NCBI GenBank assembly: GCA_020746835.1
Contig: JAGPNK010000006.1
Coordinates: forward strand, 1,054,001-1,118,000
Direction of reading: 5' to 3'
DNA length: 64,000 nt
Source of the DNA: Stachybotrys elegans
Taxonomy: Eukaryota > Ascomycota > Sordariomycetes > Hypocreales > Stachybotryaceae
Shown one piece after another: positions 20,134 through 29,957 of the stretch; position 1 is the first letter of the stretch; each line of letters opens with the position of its first letter. A program made the position numbers and the translations under genes. The notes under the pieces are model-generated. The model was not told the origin of the DNA. It ran no database searches and was given only the letters and a program-made list of their open reading frames with translations.

Positions 20134-21328
20134 TCAGAGTTTGGCAGAGCTATCCTCGCCGTCCACCTCGCCAAACAAGTTCATAAACGCCGTATGCACT
20201 TCATCCGTCAGGTCGCTGGCCTGTAGACTTCGGCCCTTCTTGATAAACGCAAGCCGCGAACATTCCTGCACAAGGTCAGCCAACTATACATGTATAGACT
20301 CTTGGAGCAGCTTATACGTACTCTCGTGACTGCACTGCCGCCCAAGGCAGCCAGCCCGAGCGTCTCCTCTTCGGACAACGACTCCTTGATATCCCACAGC
20401 CCGTCGTGGTACGCCTTCCGCCAGCCGAGAAACGTCGCCACAGATCCCGTCAGCGTATCGCCCTGTCCACCGCTCCTCTTCTTGCCGCCCTGCAGGTCGA
20501 CCGTGAGTGTCACCTTGCCGTTGGAGATGTAGTCCTTCTGGCCCTTCTGGATGACGGTGACGCCATCCAGCGCCTGCGCCATGCGCTCGACCCGCTGCGT
20601 CTCGGGGCTCTCGGGCACGTCGATGCTCAGCGCCTTGCACAAGCGGCCAAACTCGACAATATTAGGCGTGAGGACGGCGCCTACGTAGCCGCGCACGAGG
20701 CTCGGGTCCTTTTGCACGAGCAGCAGCGCATCAGCGTCGAGCACCACGGGCATCTTGCGGTCGCGGGCCGCTCGGATGACGCGCGCGACCGTCTCCTGCA
20801 TGAGGGGGTCGCGGCCTAGGCCTGGGCCGATGACGAGCACGTGGAGCCGCGGCAGCATCTCTACTATGGAGGCGGCCACCTTGTCCGGGTCCGTATCCTC
20901 GGCGTTGGCGGCGCTCGTGGATGATGACGGCGACTGGCGCATGAGCGGGTGCACCATGAGATTAGGGGAGTACGTCTTGATGACAGCTCCGGCGGAGGGT
21001 GTGCAGATGACATGAGACTGGAGATGTGAGCTTGAAGGGCGTACACTCGGTAGGACGGGAGGGGAGTCAGACCATGTCACAGCCCAGCCGGGCGCTGGCC
21101 ATTGCTGAGAAGTACGGCGCGCCGGTGTAGTTCTCGCTGCCGCCGATGACGGCTATCCGTCCCAGCTGACCTATCGCCGCAGCATCAGTTCCTCTGCGCT
21201 GCGACCATGGCTTTGGCTTCTCCAACCGCACCTTTGTGGAATGTTTCTAGCATGGGCGGCACAAGGCGCTGCGCCTTGGCCAGTAGTCCTCGCGTTGCCG
21301 CAGACATTTCTGGAGCAGAGGTCGCCAT
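20134..21328 (-). CDS. ATP-dependent (S)-NAD(P)H-hydrate dehydratase
   Basis: Repairs hydrated NADH and NADPH (NAD(P)HX) back to the normal cofactors using ATP, as part of metabolite repair. A 340-residue model has four exons (21328-21232, 21170-21073, 21017-20322, 20265-20134); the three introns (61, 55 and 56 nt) keep the frame. Typical family features in order: [25 protein letters not shown] split by intron 1, [41 protein letters not shown], the nucleotide-binding [10 protein letters not shown] and C-terminal [13 protein letters not shown]. Length is usual for the fungal enzyme. Intron 2 has a weak donor (GTCTGA). An in-frame upstream exon may add an N-terminal extension (see 21403-21596). 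Identity is secure. Confidence 0.93.
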
Positions 21329-22281
21329 GGATACACCGTAGCCTTTTGTAGGTAGATGGCTGCAAGGATTGGCGTCGGTGAGACGATGATGGATTCACTC
21401 ACGATAAGTGAGGGGTCGTTGGTTTCCTTTTAGGTCGCAAATGAGGCGCGACAATATTGGACCTAGGTAAATGATTAAAGGTGGCAGCGCTGATGAATGC
21501 AAGAAGATTGATGGACCGGACCCTCCAGTCGAAGGCATTCCACAGTGGAATGATCTCAGCAGGGACTTGGTGACGTTGATTTGACATGATATTCACATGA
21601 TGTCACCACCAGCAACACCCAATCGAGAACCACAATTCAGCCCTGCCGAACTAAGCAGGACAGATTCAGCGAAAACTCATTATCACACGGCCAATATCAG
21701 TGAAAATTAGTATTTACAGTGACCGCGATAGTGGAAAGGTAGTATGAATTGAGAGCTAGGTTTAAGAAATAAAGTCTGTAAGGTGTCTGCTAGATCACGC
21801 ATGTCCTAGCCATCGTGAATTGTCTCTTACGGTTTGTATGGATTATTCTGATAATCAGACAACAGCGACTCAGCCCAACCTGGCAGTACAAGAGACGATC
21901 CGTATTGCCGTTGGCTAGCCGACTCTTCTCAGCCCTTACTGTCCCTACCGAGATCCAGACCCTCATCCACCATATAGGACCGGTATGATAGAGTCGGTAC
22001 GTGCAGTGAGGAAAAAGCAAACAATAGTATATGCGAACAATGGTGGGTTACCTGCTACCTGACCTTTTGTGCCAATTTAATCAATAAAGCCCAATCTAGA
22101 AGGCACCAGACACTTTGATGCCAACCCTCTAACTTCACTTAAACCTCTCGCAATCCTCATGTCCATGGCTTTCTTTCTACGCCGACCGGATACTTACCAG
22201 CAGGGGCATCTAGGTGGCAGTGATTCTTAGTCGGCACCCGAACGGAGAGATTATCACAAAGCCTTCATTTACTACAGACTT
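21329..22281. other. intergenic (apart from the possible first exon)
   Basis: Beyond the candidate exon, 21600-22281 shows no gene. It contains the 3' flank of the PTPA gene and AT-richer sequence at 21660-21800. Confidence 0.5.
21403..21596 (-). other. possible alternative first exon of the dehydratase gene
   Basis: ATG 21596 opens a 64-codon frame ending at GTGAGT (21402). Splicing to TTGCAG at 21360 (43-nt intron) joins it in frame to 31 bases that lead into the dehydratase start codon. The added segment is basic and hydroxylated (VRSINLLAFISAATFNHLP, then PHLRPKRKPTTPH), which would suit a mitochondrial presequence. The enzyme is dual-localised in some eukaryotes. The intron is slightly shorter than others here, so this is tentative. 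Confidence 0.35.
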
Positions 22282-23523
22282 TCAATCGAAGGGGATCCTC
22301 CGTAAGCCCTCATCCCTGCCCATCTTCCTCGCTTCCTGAGCCGCCGCAAGGCTGCTCGGCACCGGGATTCCGCAGCAGTCTCCCCAGCCCTTGCCCTCAT
22401 GACTGCCGTGGTCGTGCCCGCCATCTTCATCTTCCCTAGCCACGGCATCGTCCTCACTCATTCCCTCTGCTGCCGGCACGAGCGAGCCAAACAGAAAGTG
22501 CTGCATGACAGGCAGCTTGCCGAGGACCTCGGCCGCAAACATGCGCCGCATGCCTCCGTCAATCTTGGTCCAGGATCTCGCCGAGGAGATGTCGTCGAGC
22601 ATGGGGCTGTGCCATCGCAAGCCCTTGACCGTCTTGGTACCGTTGACGAAGCGGACCTGGTCGAGGTAGAGAAAGTCGTCGGCAGACTCCTCGATGCTGA
22701 GGTCTTGGTGTATAGCGCGAGGGGTGATGTAGGGGTGGTGGAGGAGCTGGGAGGCGCCGAATAGAAAAGGGAGGAACTGGTAGTCGTCCAGACCCCAGAC
22801 ACCATGGGAGCCGGCTGGCTCGAGGTAGTACGTCATCTGAACGTTACGCATGAGGTTCAGATACCGCAGGAAGACACGCAGGACAAGAGGCTTAAAGTCG
22901 GAGGGCTGAAGCAGATCCAGTTGATACAGACAGAGGAGCCATATGACAAAGTTGAGCTCGTGGCCGGAGCCATAGTCTATGCGGTTGCGGTTACCAAAGG
23001 CCTGGTCAAAGTAGGCAGAGACCTCGGCGATGGCCTCGTCGTTTGCCACGCCCAGGTTCTTGTGCCACGCGGGAGCCCGCTGCTGGAGGAGGTCCAGGAA
23101 ACCTCGAAACGCCTTGTTTCCAAAACGAGAGCCGCCCTGCTCATCCGGCGGGCTCTGAGAAACCAGAGTTCCAGCCTCGTCGAGGATAGTGAGAATAGTC
23201 TTGACATTGGCGCTGAGCTGCTCCTCCTTGACGGCGGAGCAGGGAGTATCGACGACAGCCTCGGCCAGACCAAACACCCAGGCCAGGATCAGGGTGTACG
23301 AGGGAGAGGAGAGGAAGAGATCGTGGTCCTTGCGGGACAGGATCCTGCGCGTCGGGACCTTGAAGGCATATTCAGACACGGCAGGGCGGGAGGGCAGAGC
23401 CGGAGTCTCGGGAACGGGCGTTGGATTCGCGGGGGCGGGTCTTCGCCGGCGAGGTTCCAGCTTAGGGATCCTGTCCTTCAGGTTGGGGATGGACGATGCT
23501 GGAGCGGGTGCGCTGGATGCCAT
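22282..23523 (-). CDS. PTPA-type PP2A activator (peptidyl-prolyl isomerase, Rrd1/Rrd2 family)
   Basis: Phosphotyrosyl phosphatase activator: binds and activates protein phosphatase 2A catalytic subunits with ATP, with prolyl-isomerase activity. A single exon of 413 residues from ATG 23523 (MASSAPAPASSIPNLKDRIP); upstream in-frame codons exist, but this start fits the family. Hallmarks: FGNKAFRGFLDLL, RIDYGSGHELNFVIWLLCL, MTYYLEPAGSHGVWGLDDYQ, FLFGASQLLHHP, and a HDHGSHEGKGWGDCCGIPVP tail found in fungal members. The N-terminal 60 residues are Pro/Arg-rich and disordered. I did not decide between the Rrd1 and Rrd2 paralogues. The gene shares a 331-bp divergent promoter with RRP46. Confidence 0.92.
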   Translation of the reverse strand: MASSAPAPASSIPNLKDRIPKLEPRRRRPAPANPTPVPETPALPSRPAVSEYAFKVPTRRILSRKDHDLFLSSPSYTLILAWVFGLAEAVVDTPCSAVKEEQLSANVKTILTILDEAGTLVSQSPPDEQGGSRFGNKAFRGFLDLLQQRAPAWHKNLGVANDEAIAEVSAYFDQAFGNRNRIDYGSGHELNFVIWLLCLYQLDLLQPSDFKPLVLRVFLRYLNLMRNVQMTYYLEPAGSHGVWGLDDYQFLPFLFGASQLLHHPYITPRAIHQDLSIEESADDFLYLDQVRFVNGTKTVKGLRWHSPMLDDISSARSWTKIDGGMRRMFAAEVLGKLPVMQHFLFGSLVPAAEGMSEDDAVAREDEDGGHDHGSHEGKGWGDCCGIPVPSSLAAAQEARKMGRDEGLRRIPFD

Positions 23524-23854
23524 GATGTGTGTCTTGAAATAGAGTCGAGACAAAATGAGATTGCAGAGTTGAGTTGAAACAATTCGCCTCCCATAAGTCC
23601 GAGGGATGTAGGTGTGAGGTGATGTTTCAGTCAAGTCATGAGCCAAGGTACTTCCATGAACGTGCTGAATGGCAGCATCTGCAAGTACCCTGCGGCCTCC
23701 AGCGGTAGTATTGAGTTACAGGTGGTTGGAGGGGTCAACAACCTCACTAGAGTTGCCCCACCTCAAATCAGTTTTTCTACTGCATCACCAGCAAAGACGA
23801 ACCGCATTCACATCAAGCCCGCGGATCTGATACAGCTTCCGCAGACAATTCGCC
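23524..23854. promoter_or_regulatory. divergent promoter, PTPA and RRP46
   Basis: 331 bp separate the two start codons on opposite strands, so both promoters must lie here. No TATA box is obvious, as expected for housekeeping genes. Confidence 0.6.
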
Positions 23855-24745
23855 ATGGGGTCTCTCAGCGAACCAACAGCCGACCTGTCGATCCTGCCCA
23901 AGGCAGATGGCTCAGCGACCTACTCTTATGGAGGCTATACCGTGACGACGGCGGTGAATGGCCCCGTGGAAGTACAACGCCGAGATGAGAACCCGTTTGA
24001 GGCTGTCGTGGATGTCACGGTGCGCCCAGCTGCAGGTATAGGAGGTGAGCATCGCCCCTAATCATGGAGAGCCACCTGAGTCTGACCAGTCCTGTAGCTA
24101 CGGCAGAGCGGCAACTTGAGTCTATCCTGCAGGCGGCCATTCGACAGCTCATCCCCGTTAGAGATTTCCCCCGGACTCTAATACAGGTCACGCTGCAGGT
24201 GATGGAGACTCCGGCGGATGTCTACTCCAATGCCAAAATTGTACAGGCACAGCTAGTAAGTGGCGCATTTGAGAGGGAAGGATGGAGGAAGAGTGATGGT
24301 GGCTGATACGATACGGCAGGATCTCTCCATAATTCCAGCTCTGCTTCACGCCGCAGTCCTGGGGTTGCTGACAGGGGCGGTGCCTTTGAAGGGGATTGCG
24401 ACGGCCGTCACACTGGCCATGGCCGAGGGGGAGGATGGACAACGCATAGTGGTCAGTCCGACGATCAAGCAAGCGCAGGACGCCAAGTCGGTCCATACCC
24501 TGGGATTCACGTCGCGGGATGAGCTGCTCCTGAGCGAGAGCAGAGGATCCTTCACGCTAGAGGAGTGGCAGGAGATTCTCGACATTGGACAGCGAGTGTG
24601 CTGCCAGCATCAACAAGCCGGGCTGGAGACGGACGTCGACATGGGCGAGGCGGGGGCAGCCGAGACGGCGGCAAGCGTGAGCATCAGGGACTTTATTCGG
24701 TCGGCAATGGAAACAAAGACGGCGGGGGATCTCCATTGGAAGTGA
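23855..24745 (+). CDS. RRP46: exosome core subunit Rrp46 (RNase PH-like)
   Basis: Subunit of the nine-member exosome ring that degrades and trims RNA in nucleus and cytoplasm; fungal ring subunits are structural, not catalytic. A 257-residue protein from exons 23855-24044, 24098-24255 and 24320-24745, introns 53 and 64 nt. Features: DGSATYSYGGYTVTTAVNGP and VEVQRRDE (strands of the RNase PH fold), AERQLESILQAAIRQLIPV, FPRTLIQVTLQVME, LHAAVLGLLTGAVPLKGI, then a C-terminal helix (EEWQEILDIGQRVC). An acidic/Ala insertion precedes the last helix (SIRDFIRSAME). Length and domain order match Rrp46/EXOSC5. Confidence 0.9.
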
Positions 24746-27447
24746 GCAAAAGGGTGCATGAAAAAAGCAAGGGGGCTCTGGACAAACGGCATGCCAGAGG
24801 CGAGCCACGAGGTATCACTGGTGTCAATGCCGCATGCCGCCAAGAGGACAGCCGTGAAAATGGACTGACTACCCACATGGCCTAAGAGTAGACGAGACGA
24901 GGGAGAATCCATCGAGTCGCAGCTCCCGCGCGCGGTGAGGGAGGATACATGATGTACAATGGGGCCGGAGGGGAGGATGCTAGAAGCCCCCAGCGGGAAG
25001 TAGTGGGGATTAGAAAGGAGGCTCCTGGCGAGATTGCAACGACGAGAACGAGATGGCACGAACCACCACCCATGCGGACCACCACATATGCTCCTCTGGC
25101 AGCTGCAACATGGGAGATGGCGCGTGCGTGTGGCTGGGCATTTCTGGCTGGGCTTGGGCTACGTGGGTTTGGCGTTTCATCTCAACTTCAGGATCTCCAT
25201 GGGCATGTAACACCAGACGGCACGGCCGCCAATGGGAGAGGGGCCGGCGTTCAGGCTTTTCGATAAGGAACGGGAAAAGACGGTACTCAAGCGTATGGAG
25301 TAGAATGTTGAGCATGTAACAGAAGCTGTCTGAACGGAGCCGTTGAGTTGAGAGTCGAGTTGGGAGTCGAGTTGGGACGCGACGGGACTGGAGCAGCAGT
25401 TGCGGTTGCCCCGTGGTTACAGTCGATAGCGCCCTTGGTAGACGCCAGCACCTCATCTCACGAACTGGTCGGACGAAGGATGCCTGTGCTTAGTGAGGTG
25501 ACATATTGTCCTGGGCTGTCAGCCTAGACAGGCGCTGACGGCGAGTGTGGAGAGCGGCACAGATTACTGGAATAGATGCCTTCTTCCATCCAACGCGTAG
25601 CGAATAGGAGAACAGGTTATGCGGCGTGGTGTTTGGACGTGCAAAACACACACACACATATGCATTACGACGGTGAGCAAAACATCCACGGCCCCATCCC
25701 ATTGAGACACGGGGTATGGATGCCCGGGACAGTCTAGCGGTCAACAAAGACTGATAAGATTTGGACAAAGGCAGCCATGCAGGAAAGAGGTGGTGAGACA
25801 AGGCACATTTCCCTTTCTTCGAGACCTTTTGTGAGACGGTGGTGGTGCGGAAAGGCTCCCGCACGAAAAGAACCTGCCACCTAAGCTCCCAGAAGCGTTG
25901 TTGTCGGCCACTGGGACGGATAGGGGAATCGACGGCCGACGGGATCCAAACTTGACCCAGTAGGCTGTGACCAGGGGATGGGGGGGGGGGGGGGACGTTG
26001 AGATCCCCTAAGAAGCCCCGCCGTCACAGGGCTCCAGCGAGGACGGGCTAGCCTGTGCTTTGATGCAGCCCGCCCGACCGCTACCTACAGGCGGCGGGAT
26101 GGGCGAAACGCTGTGCTGGCGTGTGCCGCCCCCACCTTTTTTATCATCCTCACCCTCACCTCCTCTGTGTCACAATGCGCTCGCTCGCCCGGGAGCTGCT
26201 GATAGGAGAGAAGCAGGCGGCAACCAAGACAGCAGAGCGCCTTGGCTCTCAAACAATGTCGGAAGGGAAGGATGGGGATCGGGCGGCGGTTCCCATAATT
26301 TCATGCCCTGCTCTGTCAATCCCGCCTCCCCCTGCTTGCAGCCCCCCCGGAGATAGCCTCCGCTGGCCCAAACCTACGGCCATTCTATCTTATTTTCTTG
26401 TCATCATTACCAGCAAGCCTAGTAGTAGGAGCACAGGCCGCCTTGGGATTGGGTGTCCATCGAGCAGCGGGAGCTGTGCCGGGGCTGGAAACGCCATCCT
26501 GGACTCGAAACCTCTGGGCCTTGGTGTTGTTTGCCGTCTATCCATGGGGTGCGACACACGGCCGGCACGCAATGCACACGTCCGGGTCGAGGAAGCTGTA
26601 CATATTAAAGCCTTGTCCCTGATCCGTCTGTCCCCCTCCCCTTTCTTCTCTGTGTGGTTTAAGCCCCTCCGCATCGTCAAGATCTTCAACTTCAAAGCAG
26701 AACTCCGGTAGTTCTCGCTGGCTTCGCTTCCCTTTATTCCTTCGCCTTCTTTTTTGTCACTATTCTTACCAACTTACCAACTGTCTTTATCCGGCCTTTT
26801 TTATTATTATTTCTTCTTTACGCTTCTTTAGTACAACTTTTATACCGAAACCGCTCTCTTACGCGCTATTCTCCATCGCTGGTCGGTTCACCTAATCCCC
26901 TCCCACTCGTCGCTCGTCTGTTGGTGTGCTGGTCCGCTGTACCACGTGTGCTTCACCCGTCCCTGCAGTCGCAATCGTCGTCACAATCACCTCGCATCAA
27001 GCTGACACGGCGTGCCCAATCAGTGCCCTCCTCCGGACTTCTCGAATCGTCACCCCGCATATCTCGCTGCGGAGTTAAACCAAGCCCGACCGACTCTGTC
27101 ATCACATTCTGGGCAATAGACGTAAGTCCGGTCTTCTTACTTCCCCATGATGCATGCGCGCATGTGCGCACGGATCGACCAATTGGAAGCATCACGGCAC
27201 CATCGTCACTTTCCTTCCATCTTCCATCTTCCATCGCTCCAAGGGATCAAGGGATCAAGGATCTGGATCAATGAGGACAGGAACAAACTAACATCGATCG
27301 GCAGCGGCTCAACTAGATTCGTCCCTGTGTGCAGCTGTGCTGTTCCGCAATAAGCTTCACTGTCGAATTAATTCTATTTCCGGACATCTCCCGTCGCCGT
27401 CGGCCTTTTTCCTCGCCTAGCAGCAACCTTGTCTTACCGTCGCAGCC
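24746..27447. other. 2.7 kb intergenic, long promoter/leader of NAD kinase
   Basis: No gene supported; frames at 24610-25059, 25010-25456, 25490-25864 and 26121-26711 lack motifs and overlap on opposite strands. It contains a 15-base G run (25980-25994), a CA repeat near 25650 and T-rich promoter-like sequence at 26740-26830. The transcript leader seems spliced: donor GTAAGT at 27122, acceptor CGGCAG at 27304. Confidence 0.5.
27122..27304 (+). other. probable 5'UTR intron of the NAD kinase gene
   Basis: GTAAGTCC donor at 27122, branch-like AACTAACATC about 15 bases before the end, acceptor CGGCAG at 27299-27304. It is 183 nt, longer than the coding introns here. It ends 143 bases before the start codon. 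Confidence 0.45.
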
Positions 27448-29397
27448 ATGGCTTATCCCGTCTCGTCGCAGAGCCAAGCTGATTCAATGGGCTCGAGTGC
27501 TCAGGGCCACGCTGAGACCCATGCCGTCAACACGCAGGTGGACCTTCCCCATGCTAATCCTGCCCTTCCACCTCTTCCTCTTCGCCTTCCCCATTCCAAT
27601 CCTTCCGAACCCCCCGCCGCCGCCACATCCGCCCTGGATAATAAAGAGTCCCTCGAGCACTCCGGACCGGCTTCCTCCTCTCGTATCCCCGAGTCTATTT
27701 CTCTCTCTCCCATCAAGGTCGACCAGCCCACTCACAATGCCGCTGCTGCTACTTCAACCTCTCCAGCCTCTGCCTTGCTCTCGCTAGGATCCGCGTCCAC
27801 ACAGTCTGCTGCCCTCACCTTGGCACCTTCGACCCTCTCACCCGCCTCTGCGCCTGCCTCTGCCCGGAGCCTGAGCACCAGCCCTACTTTCCTGTCCCAC
27901 GAAATCGTTCCGCGCCAGACCATTCTCAAGGCTCTCGCCTCTGTCGCCCGAAGCAACAAGCCCGAGGCCCTTTCCCTCAACGGCATGCTGTCTGTCCAGC
28001 CCGCCGGTGACGGCCAGACGTCATCGACGTCGTCGCAGAACCTGGCCGACGCCCTCAACGACATCGCCAAGAGCCGCACCACCCCCACCACCGCCTTCCC
28101 GTCCCTCCAGTCGCCATGCTTCTACCATCAGCGCTTCGACGATGCTGTCGACATTGAGAAGGTCCTCGAGGAGATCAAGAACGACCAGTCCATGTCCCAC
28201 TCCCGCCTCGTCCAGACTGCCACCAGTGTTCGCGAGGTCTCTAAGCAGCTCCAGCGCCGCCCCATTAAGCGCGCTGTCCGCAGCGTCATGATTGTCACCA
28301 AGGCCCGCGACAACCAGCTCGTCTACCTGACCCGCGAGCTCGCCGGCTGGCTCCTCAAGACTCCTCGCTACGGTTCCGATGTCGGCGTCACCGTCTACGT
28401 CGACGCCAAGCTGCGCAACTCGAGGCGTTTTGACGCTTCTGGCCTGCTCGCCGAGAACCCCCGTTTCCAGCACATGCTCAAGTACTGGACCCCCGATCTG
28501 TGCTGGAGCCAGCCCGACAAGTTCGACCTGGTCCTCACTCTCGGCGGTGACGGCACCGTGCTCTTCACCTCGTGGCTCTTCCAGCGCGTCGTGCCCCCGA
28601 TCCTGTCCTTCAGCCTCGGCAGTCTCGGCTTCATGACCACCTTTGAGTTTGAGAAGTACAAGGAGCACCTCAACCGTGTCATGGGTGACGACGGCATGAA
28701 GATTAACCTTCGTATGCGATTCACTTGCACCGTCTACCGCAATGGCGCTGGCAACAATGGAGTGGAGGAGGCTGAGCAGTTTGAGGTTCTCAACGAGCTC
28801 GTCATTGACCGCGGCCCTTCGCCCTACGTCTCCCAGCTCGAGCTGTACGGTGACGATGACCTCCTCACCGTCATCCAGGCTGACGGCTGCATCTTCTCCA
28901 CCCCCACTGGTTCGACTGCTTACTCTCTGTCTGCTGGTGGTTCTCTTGTCCACCCCGACATCCCCGCTATCCTCCTCACCCCTATCTGCCCTCACACGCT
29001 GTCCTTCCGCCCCATGGTTCTTGCCGATACCATGGCGCTCCGCGTCGCCGTCCCCATCAACTCTCGCGCTACGGCTTACTGCGCCTTTGACGGAAAGGGC
29101 CGCGTCGAGCTCCGCCAGGGTGACCACGTTACCATCACTGCCTCGCAGTACCCCTTCCCCACCGTCACCCGCACCGACACGGAGTGGTTCGACAGCGTCA
29201 GCCGCACTCTTCGCTGGAACGTCCGCGCTGCCGCCCAGAAGCCCTTCGATGCCAAGGCTGTCGCCCCGGGCATGCCCGAGGAGGATAGCGAGGACCTGGG
29301 CTGGGACATTGACACCGACAGCGCCTACTACGCCAGCGAAGCCGGCAGCGTCAGCACCAGCCCGGTGCGGCGCCAGATGAGCATGCTTGGCTTCTAA
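27448..29397 (+). CDS. NAD(H) kinase
   Basis: Phosphorylates NAD(H) with ATP to make NADP(H), the source of reducing power for biosynthesis. Intronless, 649 residues. The catalytic part starts near residue 270: RSVMIVTKARDNQLVYLTRE, KFDLVLTLGGDGTVLFTSW (GGDGT active-site motif), PPILSFSLGSLGFMTTFEF, NELVIDRGPSPY, DGCIFSTPTGSTAYSLSAGG, and C-terminal strands with DTEWFDSVSRTLRWN. The first 200 residues form a Ser/Pro/Ala-rich disordered extension, typical in character for fungal Utr1-like cytosolic kinases but long. Strong C-ending codon preference suggests high expression. The 469-codon open frame on the opposite strand is a by-product of that bias. Confidence 0.95.
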   Translation: MAYPVSSQSQADSMGSSAQGHAETHAVNTQVDLPHANPALPPLPLRLPHSNPSEPPAAATSALDNKESLEHSGPASSSRIPESISLSPIKVDQPTHNAAAATSTSPASALLSLGSASTQSAALTLAPSTLSPASAPASARSLSTSPTFLSHEIVPRQTILKALASVARSNKPEALSLNGMLSVQPAGDGQTSSTSSQNLADALNDIAKSRTTPTTAFPSLQSPCFYHQRFDDAVDIEKVLEEIKNDQSMSHSRLVQTATSVREVSKQLQRRPIKRAVRSVMIVTKARDNQLVYLTRELAGWLLKTPRYGSDVGVTVYVDAKLRNSRRFDASGLLAENPRFQHMLKYWTPDLCWSQPDKFDLVLTLGGDGTVLFTSWLFQRVVPPILSFSLGSLGFMTTFEFEKYKEHLNRVMGDDGMKINLRMRFTCTVYRNGAGNNGVEEAEQFEVLNELVIDRGPSPYVSQLELYGDDDLLTVIQADGCIFSTPTGSTAYSLSAGGSLVHPDIPAILLTPICPHTLSFRPMVLADTMALRVAVPINSRATAYCAFDGKGRVELRQGDHVTITASQYPFPTVTRTDTEWFDSVSRTLRWNVRAAAQKPFDAKAVAPGMPEEDSEDLGWDIDTDSAYYASEAGSVSTSPVRRQMSMLGF

Positions 29398-29957
29398 TGG
29401 CAATGCCGGCATGAATGAGAGATAGATCAATTTTATGACTAGACATTAGATATTTACTTAGATGGGAGTTGTGGGTGTTCTATCCACGCGCGCCACTGGC
29501 CGTGGAATGGGATTTGGGTTTGGCTTTTTGGATTGGATATGCAACCTCCTTGACCACCCTGGGGCTGGTCCCGGAGTGCCTGATAGCGGCCTCAGTTTTC
29601 GATGATGATTCCACCTGCTGGAATGAATAGATGGTTTCATCTACCACTTATTGTGCCAAACTTGTGACTGTGATTCTCATGTAGATCAGATACTTCGCCA
29701 CCCTTGTGCGTTGGCAGCTGGGCTCATCCTTTTCACATTCCGAAATGATCATCAAGGTGACGCGGGGTTCATTGTGTCACAAGTCACACAAACTATGTCA
29801 AGGTTGTGACACCCGAGAGGGCAAACTATCCTACCGAACCAATCAACCCAACACGCCTCTGCTCACCGAACGTAAGTGTGTGTTGGGCATCGACATGTAT
29901 TGCCTGTGCCCGTACCACTGTACATCTAAAGTAATGGTGACCGCCAGCCGTGCCAAT
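29398..29957. other. convergent 3' intergenic with inverted repeat
   Basis: Lies between two convergent genes and holds their 3' ends. A perfect 9-bp inverted repeat, GTGTCACAA at 29774-29782 and TTGTGACAC at 29804-29812, has a 21-base spacer. No open frame of interest. Confidence 0.5.

Noticed and set aside
28021..29430. 469-codon open frame antisense to NAD kinase
   Set aside because: Same codon-bias artefact; NAD kinase motifs are intact on the other strand.
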